DNA of 64,000 nucleotides, taken from assembly GCF_004342845.1 (NCBI RefSeq), contig NZ_SLXB01000020.1:1-64000 (forward strand), read 5' to 3'. The translations under genes and the position numbers were made by a program. Each line of letters begins with the position of its first letter. Position 1 is the stretch's first letter. This DNA comes from Prevotella heparinolytica (GTDB lineage Bacteria > Bacteroidota > Bacteroidia > Bacteroidales > Bacteroidaceae). This document shows, piece after piece, positions 35,503 to 45,489 of the stretch. Below the pieces are notes generated by a model, which was not told the origin of the DNA, did not search any database, and was given only the letters and a program-made list of their open reading frames with translations.

Positions 35503-36999
35503 ATGGAAAGAAGAAGTATGAAAAGATTCTTGAAAAAGATATTGCTGGTTAGCGGCTTGGCAATAAGTATGTCTGATTTGTATGCTCAATCTTATACATG
35601 GTTTTGCAGTACGGAAAACGATGTATGGAAAGAGACGAAAATAAAGCTGCAATCGAAGAGTGAAACGACTCCCGTTTTGAAGGTTCTCGGAACAGAAAGT
35701 ATACAAATATTTAAAAAATGGGGGACATGTTTTAATGAATTGGGATGGGATGCCCTTAATCTGTTATCTCTTGAACAACAGAATGTCGTTTTAAATAAGC
35801 TGTTCTCACCCGATGGGGAATTGCATTTCACTATGGGACGTATACCGATGAATGCTAATGACTATGCTCGTGATTGGTATAGCTGTGATGAGGTCGATGG
35901 CGATTTTCAATTGAAATATTTTAATGTTGATCGTGATAAAAAAACGATTATACCTTTCATAAGAAGAGCGCTGCATTATAATCCGAATATGACTTTCTGG
36001 GCTTCTCCATGGTCACCTCCTTCTTGGATGAAAGTAAATCATTATTATTCGATTCTTAGTAACGATAAAGTGAATAAGATGTCTCCTTTATCTAATATTA
36101 TTCTTCATGAAAACAATACAGAGAGGAATGATGCTTATTATCCGAGGAGACTTGCCGTAAATGACTACTTTATTCAAGATCCACGTTACTTGAAAACCTA
36201 TGCAGATTATTTTTGTAAATTCATTTCTGCTTATCGAGATGAAAATGTTCCTGTGACAAGGGTGATGTTCCAAAATGAGCCATGGGCGTTTACCATATAC
36301 CCCGGTTGTGCATGGACTCCGGAAGGCATCATTCGTTTTAATGTTGAATATTTAGCTCCGGAATTAAAAAAACAGCATCCCGATGTCTCTCTTTACCTGG
36401 GAACACTTAACACCAATCGTTTTGAAGTTGTTGATAAGATTCTCTCCGATCCTCGCATGCATGAAACGGTTGACGGTTTGGGATTTCAATGGTGGGGTGG
36501 ACAGATTTTGCCCGGCATTCGTAAAAAATATCCTCAGTATAAATATATGCAAACAGAAAATGAATGCGGTTCGGGTACTTTTGACTGGAAAGCGGCGGAG
36601 CATACGTTTGATTTGATAAATCATTATTTGGGAAATGGTTGTGAAGAGTATACTTTTTGGAATGCGATATTGTGTGATGAGGGTACAAGTGCATGGGGAT
36701 GGAAACAAAATGCACTGATTCATGTCAATTCTAAAACCGGTGCTGTAACTTATACTCCGGAATATTATGCTGTGAGGCATTTTAGTGATAAAGTAGTTTC
36801 GGGCACAAAGGTGTTGCAGTACAAAGAAAAAGGTGATGATAAATTACCCGCCATGGTTTTTCTAACTTCAGATAATAAATATTTGGTAGTAGCGGGTAAC
36901 TTTAATGATGAACCACGGGAATTGACAATACAATTAGGAGCTAAATTTTTAATTGTAACTTTAAAACCGCATTCGTTTAATTCCTTCTATATGAAATAA
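35503..36999 (+). CDS. GH30-family glycosidase (possible beta-1,6-glucanase)
   Basis: This 498-aa secreted enzyme has a signal peptide (MKRFLKKILLVSGLAISMSD after a short N-terminal MERRS; a start at 35518 is equally possible) and a GH30 (beta/alpha)8 barrel with a C-terminal beta-sandwich. The acid/base Glu is E259 in FQNEPW and the nucleophile E352 in MQTENECGSG; FWASPWSPPSWMK is the conserved barrel strand. GH30 members cut beta-1,6-glucan, glucosylceramide or xylan; next to a SusCD pair the nearest known type is GH30_3, acting on beta-1,6-glucan such as that of yeast walls. That subfamily assignment is an inference. It is the last gene of the locus, which has no GH3 or surface glycan-binding protein. 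Confidence 0.9.
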   Translation: MERRSMKRFLKKILLVSGLAISMSDLYAQSYTWFCSTENDVWKETKIKLQSKSETTPVLKVLGTESIQIFKKWGTCFNELGWDALNLLSLEQQNVVLNKLFSPDGELHFTMGRIPMNANDYARDWYSCDEVDGDFQLKYFNVDRDKKTIIPFIRRALHYNPNMTFWASPWSPPSWMKVNHYYSILSNDKVNKMSPLSNIILHENNTERNDAYYPRRLAVNDYFIQDPRYLKTYADYFCKFISAYRDENVPVTRVMFQNEPWAFTIYPGCAWTPEGIIRFNVEYLAPELKKQHPDVSLYLGTLNTNRFEVVDKILSDPRMHETVDGLGFQWWGGQILPGIRKKYPQYKYMQTENECGSGTFDWKAAEHTFDLINHYLGNGCEEYTFWNAILCDEGTSAWGWKQNALIHVNSKTGAVTYTPEYYAVRHFSDKVVSGTKVLQYKEKGDDKLPAMVFLTSDNKYLVVAGNFNDEPRELTIQLGAKFLIVTLKPHSFNSFYMK

Positions 37000-37130
37000 T
37001 TCGGGATAGGCAGTTCCTTCTTCTAAAGATGAGGGACTGCATCCTATCGGTCGGATATTTCCTGAATGCACCGGTTTGCAGTGGTTAGGCAGAAGAGAGC
37101 CTTTTACGCCGAGCGCCCTCCCCCCTGTTT

Positions 37131-37240
37131 GACAGCTGCAAGCCTTTGTCATGACAGACGCAAATGTTCAAGCCGACAGACACAAGTTCCTGACGTGACA
37201 GACACAGGTGTTTGAGCCGTCAGACACTTGTGTCTGATAG
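37131..37240. repeat. Period-22 array
   Basis: Five units of exactly 22 nt start at 37131, 37153, 37175, 37197 and 37219. The shared part is GACAG(A)C(G/A)CA; the last unit contains the palindrome CAGACACTTGTGTCTG (37221-37236). A few bases are unit-specific, and the array has no matching spacers, so it is not a CRISPR. Confidence 0.85.
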
Positions 37241-37355
37241 GGTAGGGGTAAACGTCTGATAAACAATGGACTTTAACTCTAAAATACAAGTCTCAGTGTG
37301 AGTTTATCGACCAGCTTCTTATCCCGACTCAGGTAAGAATCTGTAGTTTGCTTAT

Positions 37356-37396
37356 AGTGTGTCAGATTAACTTGTCATGGTTAATTCTGACACTCT
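37356..37396. repeat. Long imperfect hairpin
   Basis: AGTGTGTCAGATTAAC pairs with GTTAATTCTGACACTCT with one bulge and an 8-nt loop. It may mark the end of a decayed element, or a terminator without T run. Confidence 0.6.
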
Positions 37397-37399
37397 CTA

Positions 37400-37606
37400 T
37401 TGTTAAAGGGCACGGCCAACCACGACATTCAGAATCTGGCGCAAAAAGATATTCTGCGAGAAGACATCCCGGAAGCCAAGCATCCTGCTTACTCTATCTG
37501 TTGCCGTGCAAAAGATTCCGGTATCGCAAACCTTTTTTCGGATATCTGCATTGTCGAAGAAAACAAAGAGTTCTCTGATTTCCCTTGTTTATACACCTCG
37601 AATTAA
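37400..37606 (+). pseudogene. Possible gene remnant (68 codons)
   Basis: The frame gives a peptide of ordinary composition (KGTANHDIQNLAQKDILRED, SICCRAKDSGIANLFSDICI) but lacks a plausible start context and a recognised family. It looks like a C-terminal scrap of a protein gene left after deletion. A chance open frame cannot be excluded. Confidence 0.3.
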
Positions 37607-37648
37607 AAAAACAGCCTCCAGAATGATGAGGGGTAGTGATATTGATTA

Positions 37649-37656
37649 TATCTTTG
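37649..37656 (+). promoter_or_regulatory. -7 box of coaX
   Basis: TATCTTTG, 25 nt upstream of the GTG start of coaX. Confidence 0.55.
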
Positions 37657-37681
37657 TACACTGAAGATAAGGAGCTGTGCT

Positions 37682-38413
37682 GTGAATCTGATTATCGATA
37701 TAGGAAATACGGTGGCTAAAATGGCGGCATTCAACGGTAAGGAGATTGTCGAGGTGGTGTATGACTCCAATTGCACATTGGAGCACCTGCCCGTTTTTTG
37801 TAGTAAATATCCGTTTGAGAAGGCTGTCGTGGCTACTGTCATTGACGTGGACGGACAGGTGCGCGAACGCTTGGACAATCTGCCCTTCCCGATACTGTGG
37901 CTTGATGAAAAGACCTTACTCCCGGTGGAGAATCTCTACGATACGCCTCACACCTTGGGCTACGACCGCATAGCCGCCGTGGTGGGTGCCAACGAGCAAT
38001 ATCCCAGTAGGGATATACTGGTGGTGGATGCAGGTACCTGCATCACCTACGAGTTTATCGATGCGGCAGCACGCTACCATGGAGGGAACATTTCGCCCGG
38101 CATGCAGATGCGTTTCAAGGCGCTTCACCGGTTCACTGCCCGATTGCCTTTGGTGTCTGCCGAGGGGGCTTTGCCTCCGATGGGCAAAGATACCGATACC
38201 GCCATCCGTGCAGGAGTGCTGAAAGGAATAGAATACGAAATAGCCGGCTACATAAAGGCTATGAAGTATAAATATCCTGAACTTTTGGTTTTTTTAACGG
38301 GCGGGGATGATTTTTCTTTTGATACAAACTTAAAAAATATCATCTTTGCAGACAGATTTTTAGTATTGAAAGGATTAAATAGAATTTTAAACTATAATAA
38401 TGGCAAGCTATAA
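37682..38413 (+). CDS. coaX: Type III pantothenate kinase
   Basis: CoaX phosphorylates pantothenate in the first step of coenzyme A synthesis and, unlike CoaA, is not feedback-inhibited by CoA. The 243-aa protein has the ASKHA-fold signature motifs: [13 protein letters not shown] at the start (phosphate 1), [11 protein letters not shown] near residue 96, [12 protein letters not shown] near 117 and [11 protein letters not shown] near 134, and LTGGDD near 205. The start codon is GTG, the only one that keeps the ATP motif complete. It overlaps the following outer-membrane gene by 14 nt and has its own -7 box. Confidence 0.95.
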   Translation: MNLIIDIGNTVAKMAAFNGKEIVEVVYDSNCTLEHLPVFCSKYPFEKAVVATVIDVDGQVRERLDNLPFPILWLDEKTLLPVENLYDTPHTLGYDRIAAVVGANEQYPSRDILVVDAGTCITYEFIDAAARYHGGNISPGMQMRFKALHRFTARLPLVSAEGALPPMGKDTDTAIRAGVLKGIEYEIAGYIKAMKYKYPELLVFLTGGDDFSFDTNLKNIIFADRFLVLKGLNRILNYNNGKL

Positions 38414-39662
38414 ACAAACACCTTTGGTGCTTTTGCTCATGATATTATCCGGAGCGACAGTCGCTCAAAATAATACGAATTCTCCCTATACGCGATACGG
38501 ATACGGACAGCTGGCGGAACATGGTTCAGGCAACAGCAGGGCTATGGGGGGCGTTGCTTATGGTTTGCGCGATAATTCACAGGTCAACTTTGCCAATCCG
38601 GCATCTTATACGGCCGTGGATTCGCTGACTTTCATTTTCGATGGAGGGGTTTCTTTCCAGAATGTGAATTTCGGTATCGGAAGTGTGAAACGGAATGCCA
38701 AGAATTCCAGCTTCGACTATATCACGATGCAGTTCCGCGCCGGTAAGTGGGCTGCCGTTAGCTTGGGATTATTACCCTATTCGAACGTGGGATACAACAT
38801 GGGAGAATATCGCGAGAATACGGAGTATCCCGACAATTCCAACTCTGTGACCTATTCGGGTGAAGGCGGTTTGCATCAGTTGTTCTTGGGAGCAGGCTTT
38901 AAAGTCCTTAAGAACTTTTCCGTGGGTGCCAATGTTTCCTATTTTTGGGGAGACATAACGAGAACCTCGGAGATGAATTTTACATCCGCTTCGTCCGTGT
39001 TTCCCTATAAGAAGCAGCTGAATGTGGCGATAAAAAGTTATAAGATTGACTTGGGAGCGCAATATACCCATCGGTTTGGAAAGAAGCATGTCGCCACTTT
39101 GGGAGTGGTCTTCTCGCCGAAGCAGGATTTGAATAACGATGCTTACAGGGTGACTCAATTGGGTAACTCCACCACCGGGGTGAGTACTACCACGAAAGAT
39201 ACCCTTCTCACTTGCGGCCTTCCGGCAAGTTTGGGCGTGGGTGTGACGTATGTGTACGACGGACGGCTGACACTGGGTATGGACCTGCTGACCCAAAAGT
39301 GGAGCGATGTGACTTTTATGAATGACTGTTCGGCACTTTGCGACCGTACAAGATTGTCGGTCGGTGCAGAATATCTGCCCAATCCTGTGGGAAGAAGTTA
39401 TCTCTCTCATGTGAAGTACCGGTTGGGAGCTTACTACTCCAAACCTTACTATAAGATAGATGGTGTACGTGCTGCCGATGAATATGGCGTGACAGCCGGC
39501 TTCGGATTGCCTATCCCGCGAACACGTTCTATGCTGAGCCTTTCGGCACAATATGCGAGGGTGAATGGCTCCCGTGCGGAATTCTTGAATGAAAACGTGT
39601 TGCGTGTTTCCGTCGGAGTCACTTTCAATGAACGCTGGTTCTTTAAACGGAAGGTGAATTAA
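38400..39662 (+). CDS. Outer-membrane beta-barrel protein
   Basis: The 420-aa protein has a signal peptide ([15 protein letters not shown]) and alternating hydrophobic strands with many aromatic girdle residues ([33 protein letters not shown]). The RAMGGV...NPA pattern is that of FadL/PorV-like barrels of Bacteroidetes. It would sit in the outer membrane; the ligand is unknown. The start lies 14 nt inside coaX, so it is probably co-translated with it and with the TPR gene 48 nt downstream. Confidence 0.85.
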   Translation: MASYKQTPLVLLLMILSGATVAQNNTNSPYTRYGYGQLAEHGSGNSRAMGGVAYGLRDNSQVNFANPASYTAVDSLTFIFDGGVSFQNVNFGIGSVKRNAKNSSFDYITMQFRAGKWAAVSLGLLPYSNVGYNMGEYRENTEYPDNSNSVTYSGEGGLHQLFLGAGFKVLKNFSVGANVSYFWGDITRTSEMNFTSASSVFPYKKQLNVAIKSYKIDLGAQYTHRFGKKHVATLGVVFSPKQDLNNDAYRVTQLGNSTTGVSTTTKDTLLTCGLPASLGVGVTYVYDGRLTLGMDLLTQKWSDVTFMNDCSALCDRTRLSVGAEYLPNPVGRSYLSHVKYRLGAYYSKPYYKIDGVRAADEYGVTAGFGLPIPRTRSMLSLSAQYARVNGSRAEFLNENVLRVSVGVTFNERWFFKRKVN

Positions 39663-39710
39663 TGGGAATGAAGGTTTTTGATTATAATAACGACTAAAAA
39701 TTAGAATACA

Positions 39711-41033
39711 ATGAAAATGAAGACGCTTGTAGCTGTCTTGCTCCTTTCGGGTGGAGTGACCGGCGCTTTTGCACAGACAGACAATTGCAAAGCTCAGAGC
39801 AGTATCTCGCACGAGGCTGTAAGAGCGGGAAATTTTAAAGATGCGTATGCTCCATGTATGGAGGTGCTGAAGAATTGCCCGACGTTGAGATTTTATACCT
39901 ATTTGGATGCTATTAAAATTTTGAGAGCTTTTCTTGGCGACATTAAAGACCGTAATTCTGCGGACTACAAGAAATATTTCGACGAACTGATGCAGGTCTA
40001 TGATCAGGAATTACAGTATTTACCGGACCTCAACAGAAGTCTAAAGACTCCGATGAGTCCTGCTAAGGAATTGGGTAAGAAAGCTATCGATTATATTCAA
40101 TATGCTGCGAATCCGGATAACGAACAAGCTTACAAATGGTTGAAGGAAGCCGTCCAGGGAACAGCCGATGATCCGGATGGCGCCATTCTTCACTATTTCT
40201 TGGAAACGTCCATGAACAAAGTGAAAGCCGATAGTAATCATACCGATTTGTTCTTCCAAGGCTACATCGATGCCTCCAAATCAGCCGACGATGCGATTGT
40301 CGCTGAAACGAACGAACAGAAGAAAGCTGTGCTGCAGACCATCAAGGACAATCTGGTGGCCATGTTCGTGCAGAGTGGCGTTGCTGACTGCGAATCTTTG
40401 CAAAATATCTATGGTCCGAAAGTGGAAGAGAATAAGACCGACTCTGCTTTCCTGGCTAAGACCGTTGCCATCTTGAAGATGATGAAGTGTAACGAAAGCG
40501 AGGTTTATTTCAAGGCTTCCGATTATCTGTATCAAGTTAACCCGACGGCCGATGCAGCCGTAGGTGTGGCTTATATGTATTACAAGAAAGGCGATTATAA
40601 CGTGGCCGTGAAATACTTCGATGAAGCGCTGGATATGGAAACGGATAATGGAAGAAAGGCTGAAATGGCTTATCTCACAGCAGCTTCCTTGATGCAGGCC
40701 AAGAGATTGTCACAATCGAGAATGTATTGCCAGAAAGCGATCAGCTATAAGGAGAATTATGGTGAACCTTATATCCTGTTGGCACAGCTGTATGCTTCTA
40801 ACCCGAATTGGAATGATGAGCCGGCTTTGAATAAGTGTACTTATTTCTTGGCAATAGATAAGCTACAGAGGGCTAAGGCAGTGGATCCTTCCGTTGCCGA
40901 AAGAGCCAATGAATTGATCGCTTCTTTCTCACGCCACACACCTCAGGCCAAAGACCTCTTCATGTTGGGGTATAAGGCCGGTGATCGTATCACCATCGGT
41001 GGGTGGATAGGTGAGACTACAACTATCAGATAA
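39711..41033 (+). CDS. Periplasmic TPR protein
   Basis: This 440-aa protein has a signal peptide (KTLVAVLLLSGGVTGAFAQ) and several tetratricopeptide-like repeats, clearest at about 280-380 (AVGVAYMYYKKGDYNVAVKY, AEMAYLTAASLMQAKRLSQS, GEPYILLAQLYASNPN). It is exported and may serve as a scaffold for envelope assembly. It lies between an outer-membrane barrel and lptC, all in one direction with short gaps, so a link to outer-membrane biogenesis is likely. No enzymatic motif was seen. Confidence 0.85.
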   Translation: MKMKTLVAVLLLSGGVTGAFAQTDNCKAQSSISHEAVRAGNFKDAYAPCMEVLKNCPTLRFYTYLDAIKILRAFLGDIKDRNSADYKKYFDELMQVYDQELQYLPDLNRSLKTPMSPAKELGKKAIDYIQYAANPDNEQAYKWLKEAVQGTADDPDGAILHYFLETSMNKVKADSNHTDLFFQGYIDASKSADDAIVAETNEQKKAVLQTIKDNLVAMFVQSGVADCESLQNIYGPKVEENKTDSAFLAKTVAILKMMKCNESEVYFKASDYLYQVNPTADAAVGVAYMYYKKGDYNVAVKYFDEALDMETDNGRKAEMAYLTAASLMQAKRLSQSRMYCQKAISYKENYGEPYILLAQLYASNPNWNDEPALNKCTYFLAIDKLQRAKAVDPSVAERANELIASFSRHTPQAKDLFMLGYKAGDRITIGGWIGETTTIR

Positions 41034-41037
41034 AATC

Positions 41038-41664
41038 ATGTTGTTTCGTTTCGTAAACGCGATCTATTATAGATTTTTTAGCATAACCATTGTCCTTGGG
41101 GCGATGGTTATGTTTCTTTTATTTTCGGCTTGTTCGCACAGGGAGAAGGCATTGGGTAAGGCCATTACCGAACGCGATTCTTTGCCTATACTCGATACTC
41201 GCGGTGTGACTTCGCTCATTTCCGATTCAGGCGTGACACGCTATCGTATCCATACGGAAGAGTGGCTGGTCTTCGACCGTAAAGATCCTCCTCACTGGGC
41301 TTTTGAAAGAGGGGTGTATCTGGAGAAATTCGACTCCATTTTTCAAGTGGAAGCCAGCATCAAAGCCGATACGGCCTACTACTATAATAAAGATGAATTA
41401 TGGAAACTGATGGGGCACGTAGACATCAAGAACCTGAAAGGCGAACGTTTCTCCACTGAATTGCTGTATTGGAATCAACGGGAGCAGAGAATTTATTCCG
41501 ACAGGTTTATCCGTATAGAACAGCCGGACAGAATCATCACCGGGCGTGGATTTGAGTCAAATCAGCAGATGACTGTCTATAAGATCCATAAGCCGGAAGG
41601 CGTCTTTTATATTGACGAAGAGGCATTGGCAGGGGACAGCCTGCAAACCGATAGCATAAACTGA
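41038..41664 (+). CDS. lptC: LPS export protein LptC
   Basis: The chosen start (MLFRFVNAIYY, 208 aa) is 4 nt after the TPR gene; an open frame starts 27 nt earlier inside it. An N-terminal membrane anchor (about residues 13-29, with a Cys at 30 that may be lipidated) is followed by the beta-jellyroll domain of LptC: RYRIHTEEWLVFDRKDPP, FQVEASIKADTAYYY and LMGHVDIKNLKGERFSTELL. LptC receives lipopolysaccharide from LptBFG and passes it to the periplasmic bridge. Its partner LptE is encoded at 49996. Confidence 0.9.
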   Translation: MLFRFVNAIYYRFFSITIVLGAMVMFLLFSACSHREKALGKAITERDSLPILDTRGVTSLISDSGVTRYRIHTEEWLVFDRKDPPHWAFERGVYLEKFDSIFQVEASIKADTAYYYNKDELWKLMGHVDIKNLKGERFSTELLYWNQREQRIYSDRFIRIEQPDRIITGRGFESNQQMTVYKIHKPEGVFYIDEEALAGDSLQTDSIN

Positions 41665-41676
41665 AAAGATACAAAG

Positions 41677-42933
41677 ATGGATACCGTCATTTTTTTATTG
41701 ATCACAATGGCTTTCTCGGCTTTCTTTTCGGGAATGGAGATTGCCTTTGTCTCTGTGGATAAGCTTCGCTTTGAAATGGAAAAGAAATCAGGCGTCACTT
41801 CAGGCATCATCTCTTATTTCCTGCGCAATCCCAACAACTTCATTTCAACCATGTTGGTCGGTAACAACATTGCGCTCGTCATCTACGGTATCCTGATGGC
41901 ACAGATTATAGAGGTGAATCTGCTGGCAGGTATCATCTCCAACCATTTTGTCATGGTGCTGGTGCAGACCATTATCTCTACGCTTATTATCTTGGTGACG
42001 GGAGAATTCCTTCCCAAGGCCTTGTTCAAGATTAACCCCAACCTGATGCTGCGCTTCTGCGCGCTTCCTCTCTTTGTTTGCTACGTTGTCTTGTTCCCCG
42101 TCTCGAAACTGGCTTCCGGATTATCATATCTGTTCCTGCGGTTGTTCGGGGTGAAGATAAACAAGGAAGCTTCCGATAAGGCTTTCGGCAAAGTGGATCT
42201 GGACTACTTCATACAGACGAGCATAGAGAATGCCGGCAATGAAGAGGAGCTGGATACGGAAGTAAAAATTTTTCAGAATGCGCTGGACTTCTCTAATATA
42301 AAGATACGCGACTGCATTGTGCCGCGTACGGAAGTGGTGGCGGTGGATCGCACTGCGCAGCTGGAAGAGCTGAAGAACCTTTTTGTTGAGTCGGGTATCT
42401 CGAAGATCATCGTATATGATGGGAATATAGATAATGTGGTAGGCTATATCCATTCGTCGGAAATGTTTCGGAATCCGACAGATTGGAGAAATAATATCAA
42501 GGAAATGCCTATCGTTCCCGAGACCATGTCGGCGCATAAGCTGATGAAACTGTTTATGCAGCAGAAAAGGACCATTGCCGTGGTGGTGGATGAGTTTGGC
42601 GGTACGGCAGGTATTGTCTCGCTGGAAGATTTGGTGGAAGAAATATTCGGGGACATCGAGGATGAGCACGACAATTCTTCTTATATCTGCAAGCAGATTT
42701 CTGAGCATGAGTATGTGCTCTCGGCACGTTTGGAAATAGAAAAAGTGAATGAAACATTCGGTTTGGACTTACCCGAATCGGATGAGTATCTGACGGTGGG
42801 CGGATTGATCTTGAGTCGCTATCAGAGCTTCCCGAAACTGCATGAGGTGATTGCCGTAGATAACTATCTGTTCAAAATAATCAAAGTCACGGCTACGAAA
42901 ATAGAATTGGTAAAGCTGAAAGTCGTGGAATAA
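41677..42933 (+). CDS. CNNM/CorC-type membrane protein (hemolysin family)
   Basis: This 418-aa protein has an N-terminal DUF21 domain with four membrane segments (about 1-140), two CBS domains (about 205-325: MRDCIVPRTEV-like IRDCIVPRTEVVAVD and AVVVDEFGGTAGIVSLEDL) and a CorC_HlyC domain at the C-terminus (about 340-418). Relatives transport or regulate Mg2+ and other divalent cations. It sits 12 nt after lptC in the same operon; lptC and this family are often together in Bacteroidales. Function as ion transporter is by family, not shown here. Confidence 0.9.
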   Translation: MDTVIFLLITMAFSAFFSGMEIAFVSVDKLRFEMEKKSGVTSGIISYFLRNPNNFISTMLVGNNIALVIYGILMAQIIEVNLLAGIISNHFVMVLVQTIISTLIILVTGEFLPKALFKINPNLMLRFCALPLFVCYVVLFPVSKLASGLSYLFLRLFGVKINKEASDKAFGKVDLDYFIQTSIENAGNEEELDTEVKIFQNALDFSNIKIRDCIVPRTEVVAVDRTAQLEELKNLFVESGISKIIVYDGNIDNVVGYIHSSEMFRNPTDWRNNIKEMPIVPETMSAHKLMKLFMQQKRTIAVVVDEFGGTAGIVSLEDLVEEIFGDIEDEHDNSSYICKQISEHEYVLSARLEIEKVNETFGLDLPESDEYLTVGGLILSRYQSFPKLHEVIAVDNYLFKIIKVTATKIELVKLKVVE

Positions 42934-43055
42934 TTCCGTATAAGCGTATTTTTTTACGCAATAAATAGATGTATATTAGCATTTTTTGTATCTTCGTGCG
43001 CTAAAAAGGAATTGGATAGAGAATAATAATAAACAAATAAATCATACTAACTAAA

Positions 43056-45194
43056 ATGGCAACATTACAAAACATTCGGTCAAAAGGACCTTTATTGGTG
43101 ATTGTTATTGGTTTGGCGCTGTTTGCTTTCATTGCAGGCGATGCTTGGAAAGTACTTCAGCCACACCAGTCGCAAGATGTAGGTGAGGTGAACGGAGAGA
43201 GCATTTCTGCTCAGGATTATCAGGCATTGGTGGAAGAGTACACGGAAGTGATTAAGTTTTCCAGTGGCAACAGCGCATTGAACGATGAACAGACCAATCA
43301 GATCAAGGATGAGGTGTGGAGAACATACATCAATAATAAACTGATTGAGAGAGAAGCCAAAAAACTGGGACTGACCGTGACAAAAGCAGAAGTTCAGGCC
43401 ATCATTGATGCCGGTGTGCACCCGATGCTGCAACAAACACCTTTTCGCAATCCGCAAACCGGAGTATTCGACAAAGATATGCTGAAGAAATTCTTGGTGG
43501 ATTATTCCAAGATGGACAAGGCGCAGATGCCTTCTCAGTATGTGGAATATTATGAGTCGATGTATAAATTTTGGTCTTTCCTCGAAAAGTCACTTATACA
43601 AGGTCGTTTGCAGGAGAAATATCAGGCTTTGATCACGAAATCTCTGTTCTCTAATCCGGTGGAAGCACAGGGTGCATTCGATGCCAGAGTAAATCAGGCG
43701 AATTTGCTGTTGGCTGCCGTGCCTTATTCTTCCATTGTTGATTCTACTATTGTGGTGAAGGATGCCGATCTGAAGGCTGCTTATGACAAAAAGAAAGAAC
43801 AATTCAAGCAATATACCGAAACCCGTAATATCAAGTTCATCGACGTGCAGGTTACTGCAAGTGCTGAGGACAAGGCCGCTCTCCAGAAAGAAATGGAGGA
43901 ATATACGGAACAGCTTGCCGGTACTCCGACAGATTATGCTTTCTTTATCCGCTCTACCGGTTCGGAGGTTTCCTACGCTGACTTATTTTACACTACACGT
44001 TCTTTGCCGGCTGACGTGGTTGCTCGTCTGGATTCTGTTTCAGTAGGCGGTGTATTTGGCCCATATTATAATGTAGAAGACAATACCATCAACTCTTTCA
44101 AGAAGTTGGCTTTTGCCTCTATGCCGGACTCTATTGAGTTCCGCCAGATTCAGGTGGTTGCCGAAGATGCTGCGAAGACTAAGACATTGGCCGACAGCAT
44201 TTACAACGCCATTAAAGGTGGTGCCGATTTTGCAGAGGTTGCCAAAAAGTATGGTCAGACCGGTGAGCCTGCATGGATTTCTTCAACTAACTATGAAGGT
44301 GCTCAAGTAGAGGGTGATAACCTGAAATATATCACTGCAGTCACTACTTTGGCACAGAATGAATTGACTAATCTGACCTTGGGGCAAGCAAATGTTATTT
44401 TGCAGGTGACTGCCAAAAAAGCAGTGAAAGATAAATATAAAGTAGCTGTTATCAAGCGTCCGGTGGACTTCAGCAAGGAGACTTATAGTAAGGCTTACAA
44501 TGAGTTCAGCCAATTCATAGCAGCCAATAACACGTTGGAGAAGATGGTTGCCAATGCGGAAGATGCAGGATACAAATTGCTGGACAGAACCGATCTATAT
44601 AGCTCGGAGCACGGAATAGGTGGTGTGAGAGGAACCAAAGATGCATTGAAGTGGGCGTTTGAAGCCAAAGCCGGTGAGGTTTCGGGACTGTATGAGTGTG
44701 GCGAAAGCGACCGCATGATGGTGGTAGGTGTGGTAAGCATTGTACCGGAAGGCTATCGTCCATTGGCTTTGGTAAAAGAACAACTGAGAGCTGAAATCCT
44801 CCGTGATAAGAAAGCTGAGAAGATCATGGCCGACATGAAGGCTGCCAATGCCGTTTCATTCGACCAATATAAGAACCTGACGAACGCTGTCAGCGACTCT
44901 GTGAAGCATGTTACTTTCGGTGCTCCTGCTTATGTTGCAGCTCTTCGCAGCAGTGAGCCGTTGGTAAGTGCTTATGCCTCGGTAGCCGAACTGAATAAGT
45001 TGAGCGCCCCCATCAAGGGTAATGGCGGCGTTTTCGTTCTGCAGGCTTATGCAAAAGAAAAGCAGAATGAAACCTTTAACAAGGAGACAGAAGAGGTTGC
45101 CTTGAAGAATATGCATGCACGTATGGCAAGCCAATTCATCAATGACTTGTATTTGAAGGCAGAAGTTAAGGATAAACGCTACTTGTTCTTCTAA
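43056..45194 (+). CDS. SurA/PpiD-type peptidyl-prolyl isomerase
   Basis: The 712-aa protein has an N-terminal membrane anchor (about residues 10-28, GPLLVIVIGLALFAFIAGD), a SurA-like chaperone domain with VNGESISAQDYQ and a parvulin-type rotamase domain (about 345-450, EFRQIQVVAEDAAKTKTLAD and ADFAEVAKKYGQ), then a second degenerate region. Architecture and size match PpiD, an inner-membrane chaperone that helps newly exported proteins fold in the periplasm. It has its own -7-like TATCTTCG about 65 nt upstream and follows the CNNM gene. Confidence 0.92.
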   Translation: MATLQNIRSKGPLLVIVIGLALFAFIAGDAWKVLQPHQSQDVGEVNGESISAQDYQALVEEYTEVIKFSSGNSALNDEQTNQIKDEVWRTYINNKLIEREAKKLGLTVTKAEVQAIIDAGVHPMLQQTPFRNPQTGVFDKDMLKKFLVDYSKMDKAQMPSQYVEYYESMYKFWSFLEKSLIQGRLQEKYQALITKSLFSNPVEAQGAFDARVNQANLLLAAVPYSSIVDSTIVVKDADLKAAYDKKKEQFKQYTETRNIKFIDVQVTASAEDKAALQKEMEEYTEQLAGTPTDYAFFIRSTGSEVSYADLFYTTRSLPADVVARLDSVSVGGVFGPYYNVEDNTINSFKKLAFASMPDSIEFRQIQVVAEDAAKTKTLADSIYNAIKGGADFAEVAKKYGQTGEPAWISSTNYEGAQVEGDNLKYITAVTTLAQNELTNLTLGQANVILQVTAKKAVKDKYKVAVIKRPVDFSKETYSKAYNEFSQFIAANNTLEKMVANAEDAGYKLLDRTDLYSSEHGIGGVRGTKDALKWAFEAKAGEVSGLYECGESDRMMVVGVVSIVPEGYRPLALVKEQLRAEILRDKKAEKIMADMKAANAVSFDQYKNLTNAVSDSVKHVTFGAPAYVAALRSSEPLVSAYASVAELNKLSAPIKGNGGVFVLQAYAKEKQNETFNKETEEVALKNMHARMASQFINDLYLKAEVKDKRYLFF

Positions 45195-45249
45195 AACAAG
45201 TAGAAATCTGATAGGCTCAGAGGCGCTGCAACGCATCTCGAACCTCTAT

Positions 45250-45317
45250 AGGCATGGATTTCACGGAGTGCACGGATGGGTTATATAACAACCGTGTGGT
45301 TTCATGAAATCCGTGCC
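45250..45317. repeat. CACGGAT-family inverted repeat
   Basis: GGCATGGATTTCACGGAGTG pairs imperfectly with the downstream TTTCATGAAATCCGTGCC. It lies between ppiD and rlmN and may act as a terminator, though no T run as long as usual is present (CCTTTTTCC follows). Confidence 0.6.
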
Positions 45318-45334
45318 TTTTTCCATTTGCTCCA

Positions 45335-45365
45335 TTGAATTTATGTAACTTTATTGCTACCTTTG
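45335..45365 (+). promoter_or_regulatory. Promoter of rlmN
   Basis: TTG at 45335-45337, 20-nt spacer, TACCTTTG at 45358-45365; 125 nt upstream of the rlmN ATG. Confidence 0.6.
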
Positions 45366-45489
45366 CATTGTCAGAGGAATATTTGTGTCTTTGCGACAGG
45401 TCGGGCATTCCGGTGGGAGAAGTGGACGTTCTCTTATATGAAGCTTGTTGTTTTTCGGCGGGAAGTTCCTCTTAATAAAAAACTACAAA

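Larger units (their letters stand above)
37000..37681. other. Gene-poor stretch with period-22 array and hairpins
   Basis: After the GH30 gene comes an imperfect hairpin (near 37007-37052), then a five-unit 22-nt array (37131-37240), then a long imperfect hairpin (37356-37396), then a short open frame 37400-37606 that may be a gene remnant, and the promoter of coaX. No complete gene is supported. Confidence 0.6.

Noticed and set aside
37131-37240. CRISPR-like array
   Set aside because: Units follow each other without spacers of distinct sequence, the repeats are degenerate, and no cas genes are present. It is a short tandem array.
37682-37684. Mis-assigned start of coaX at GTG
   Set aside because: Considered moving to a downstream ATG, but that would remove the ATP-binding DIGNT motif at the N-terminus; GTG is right.
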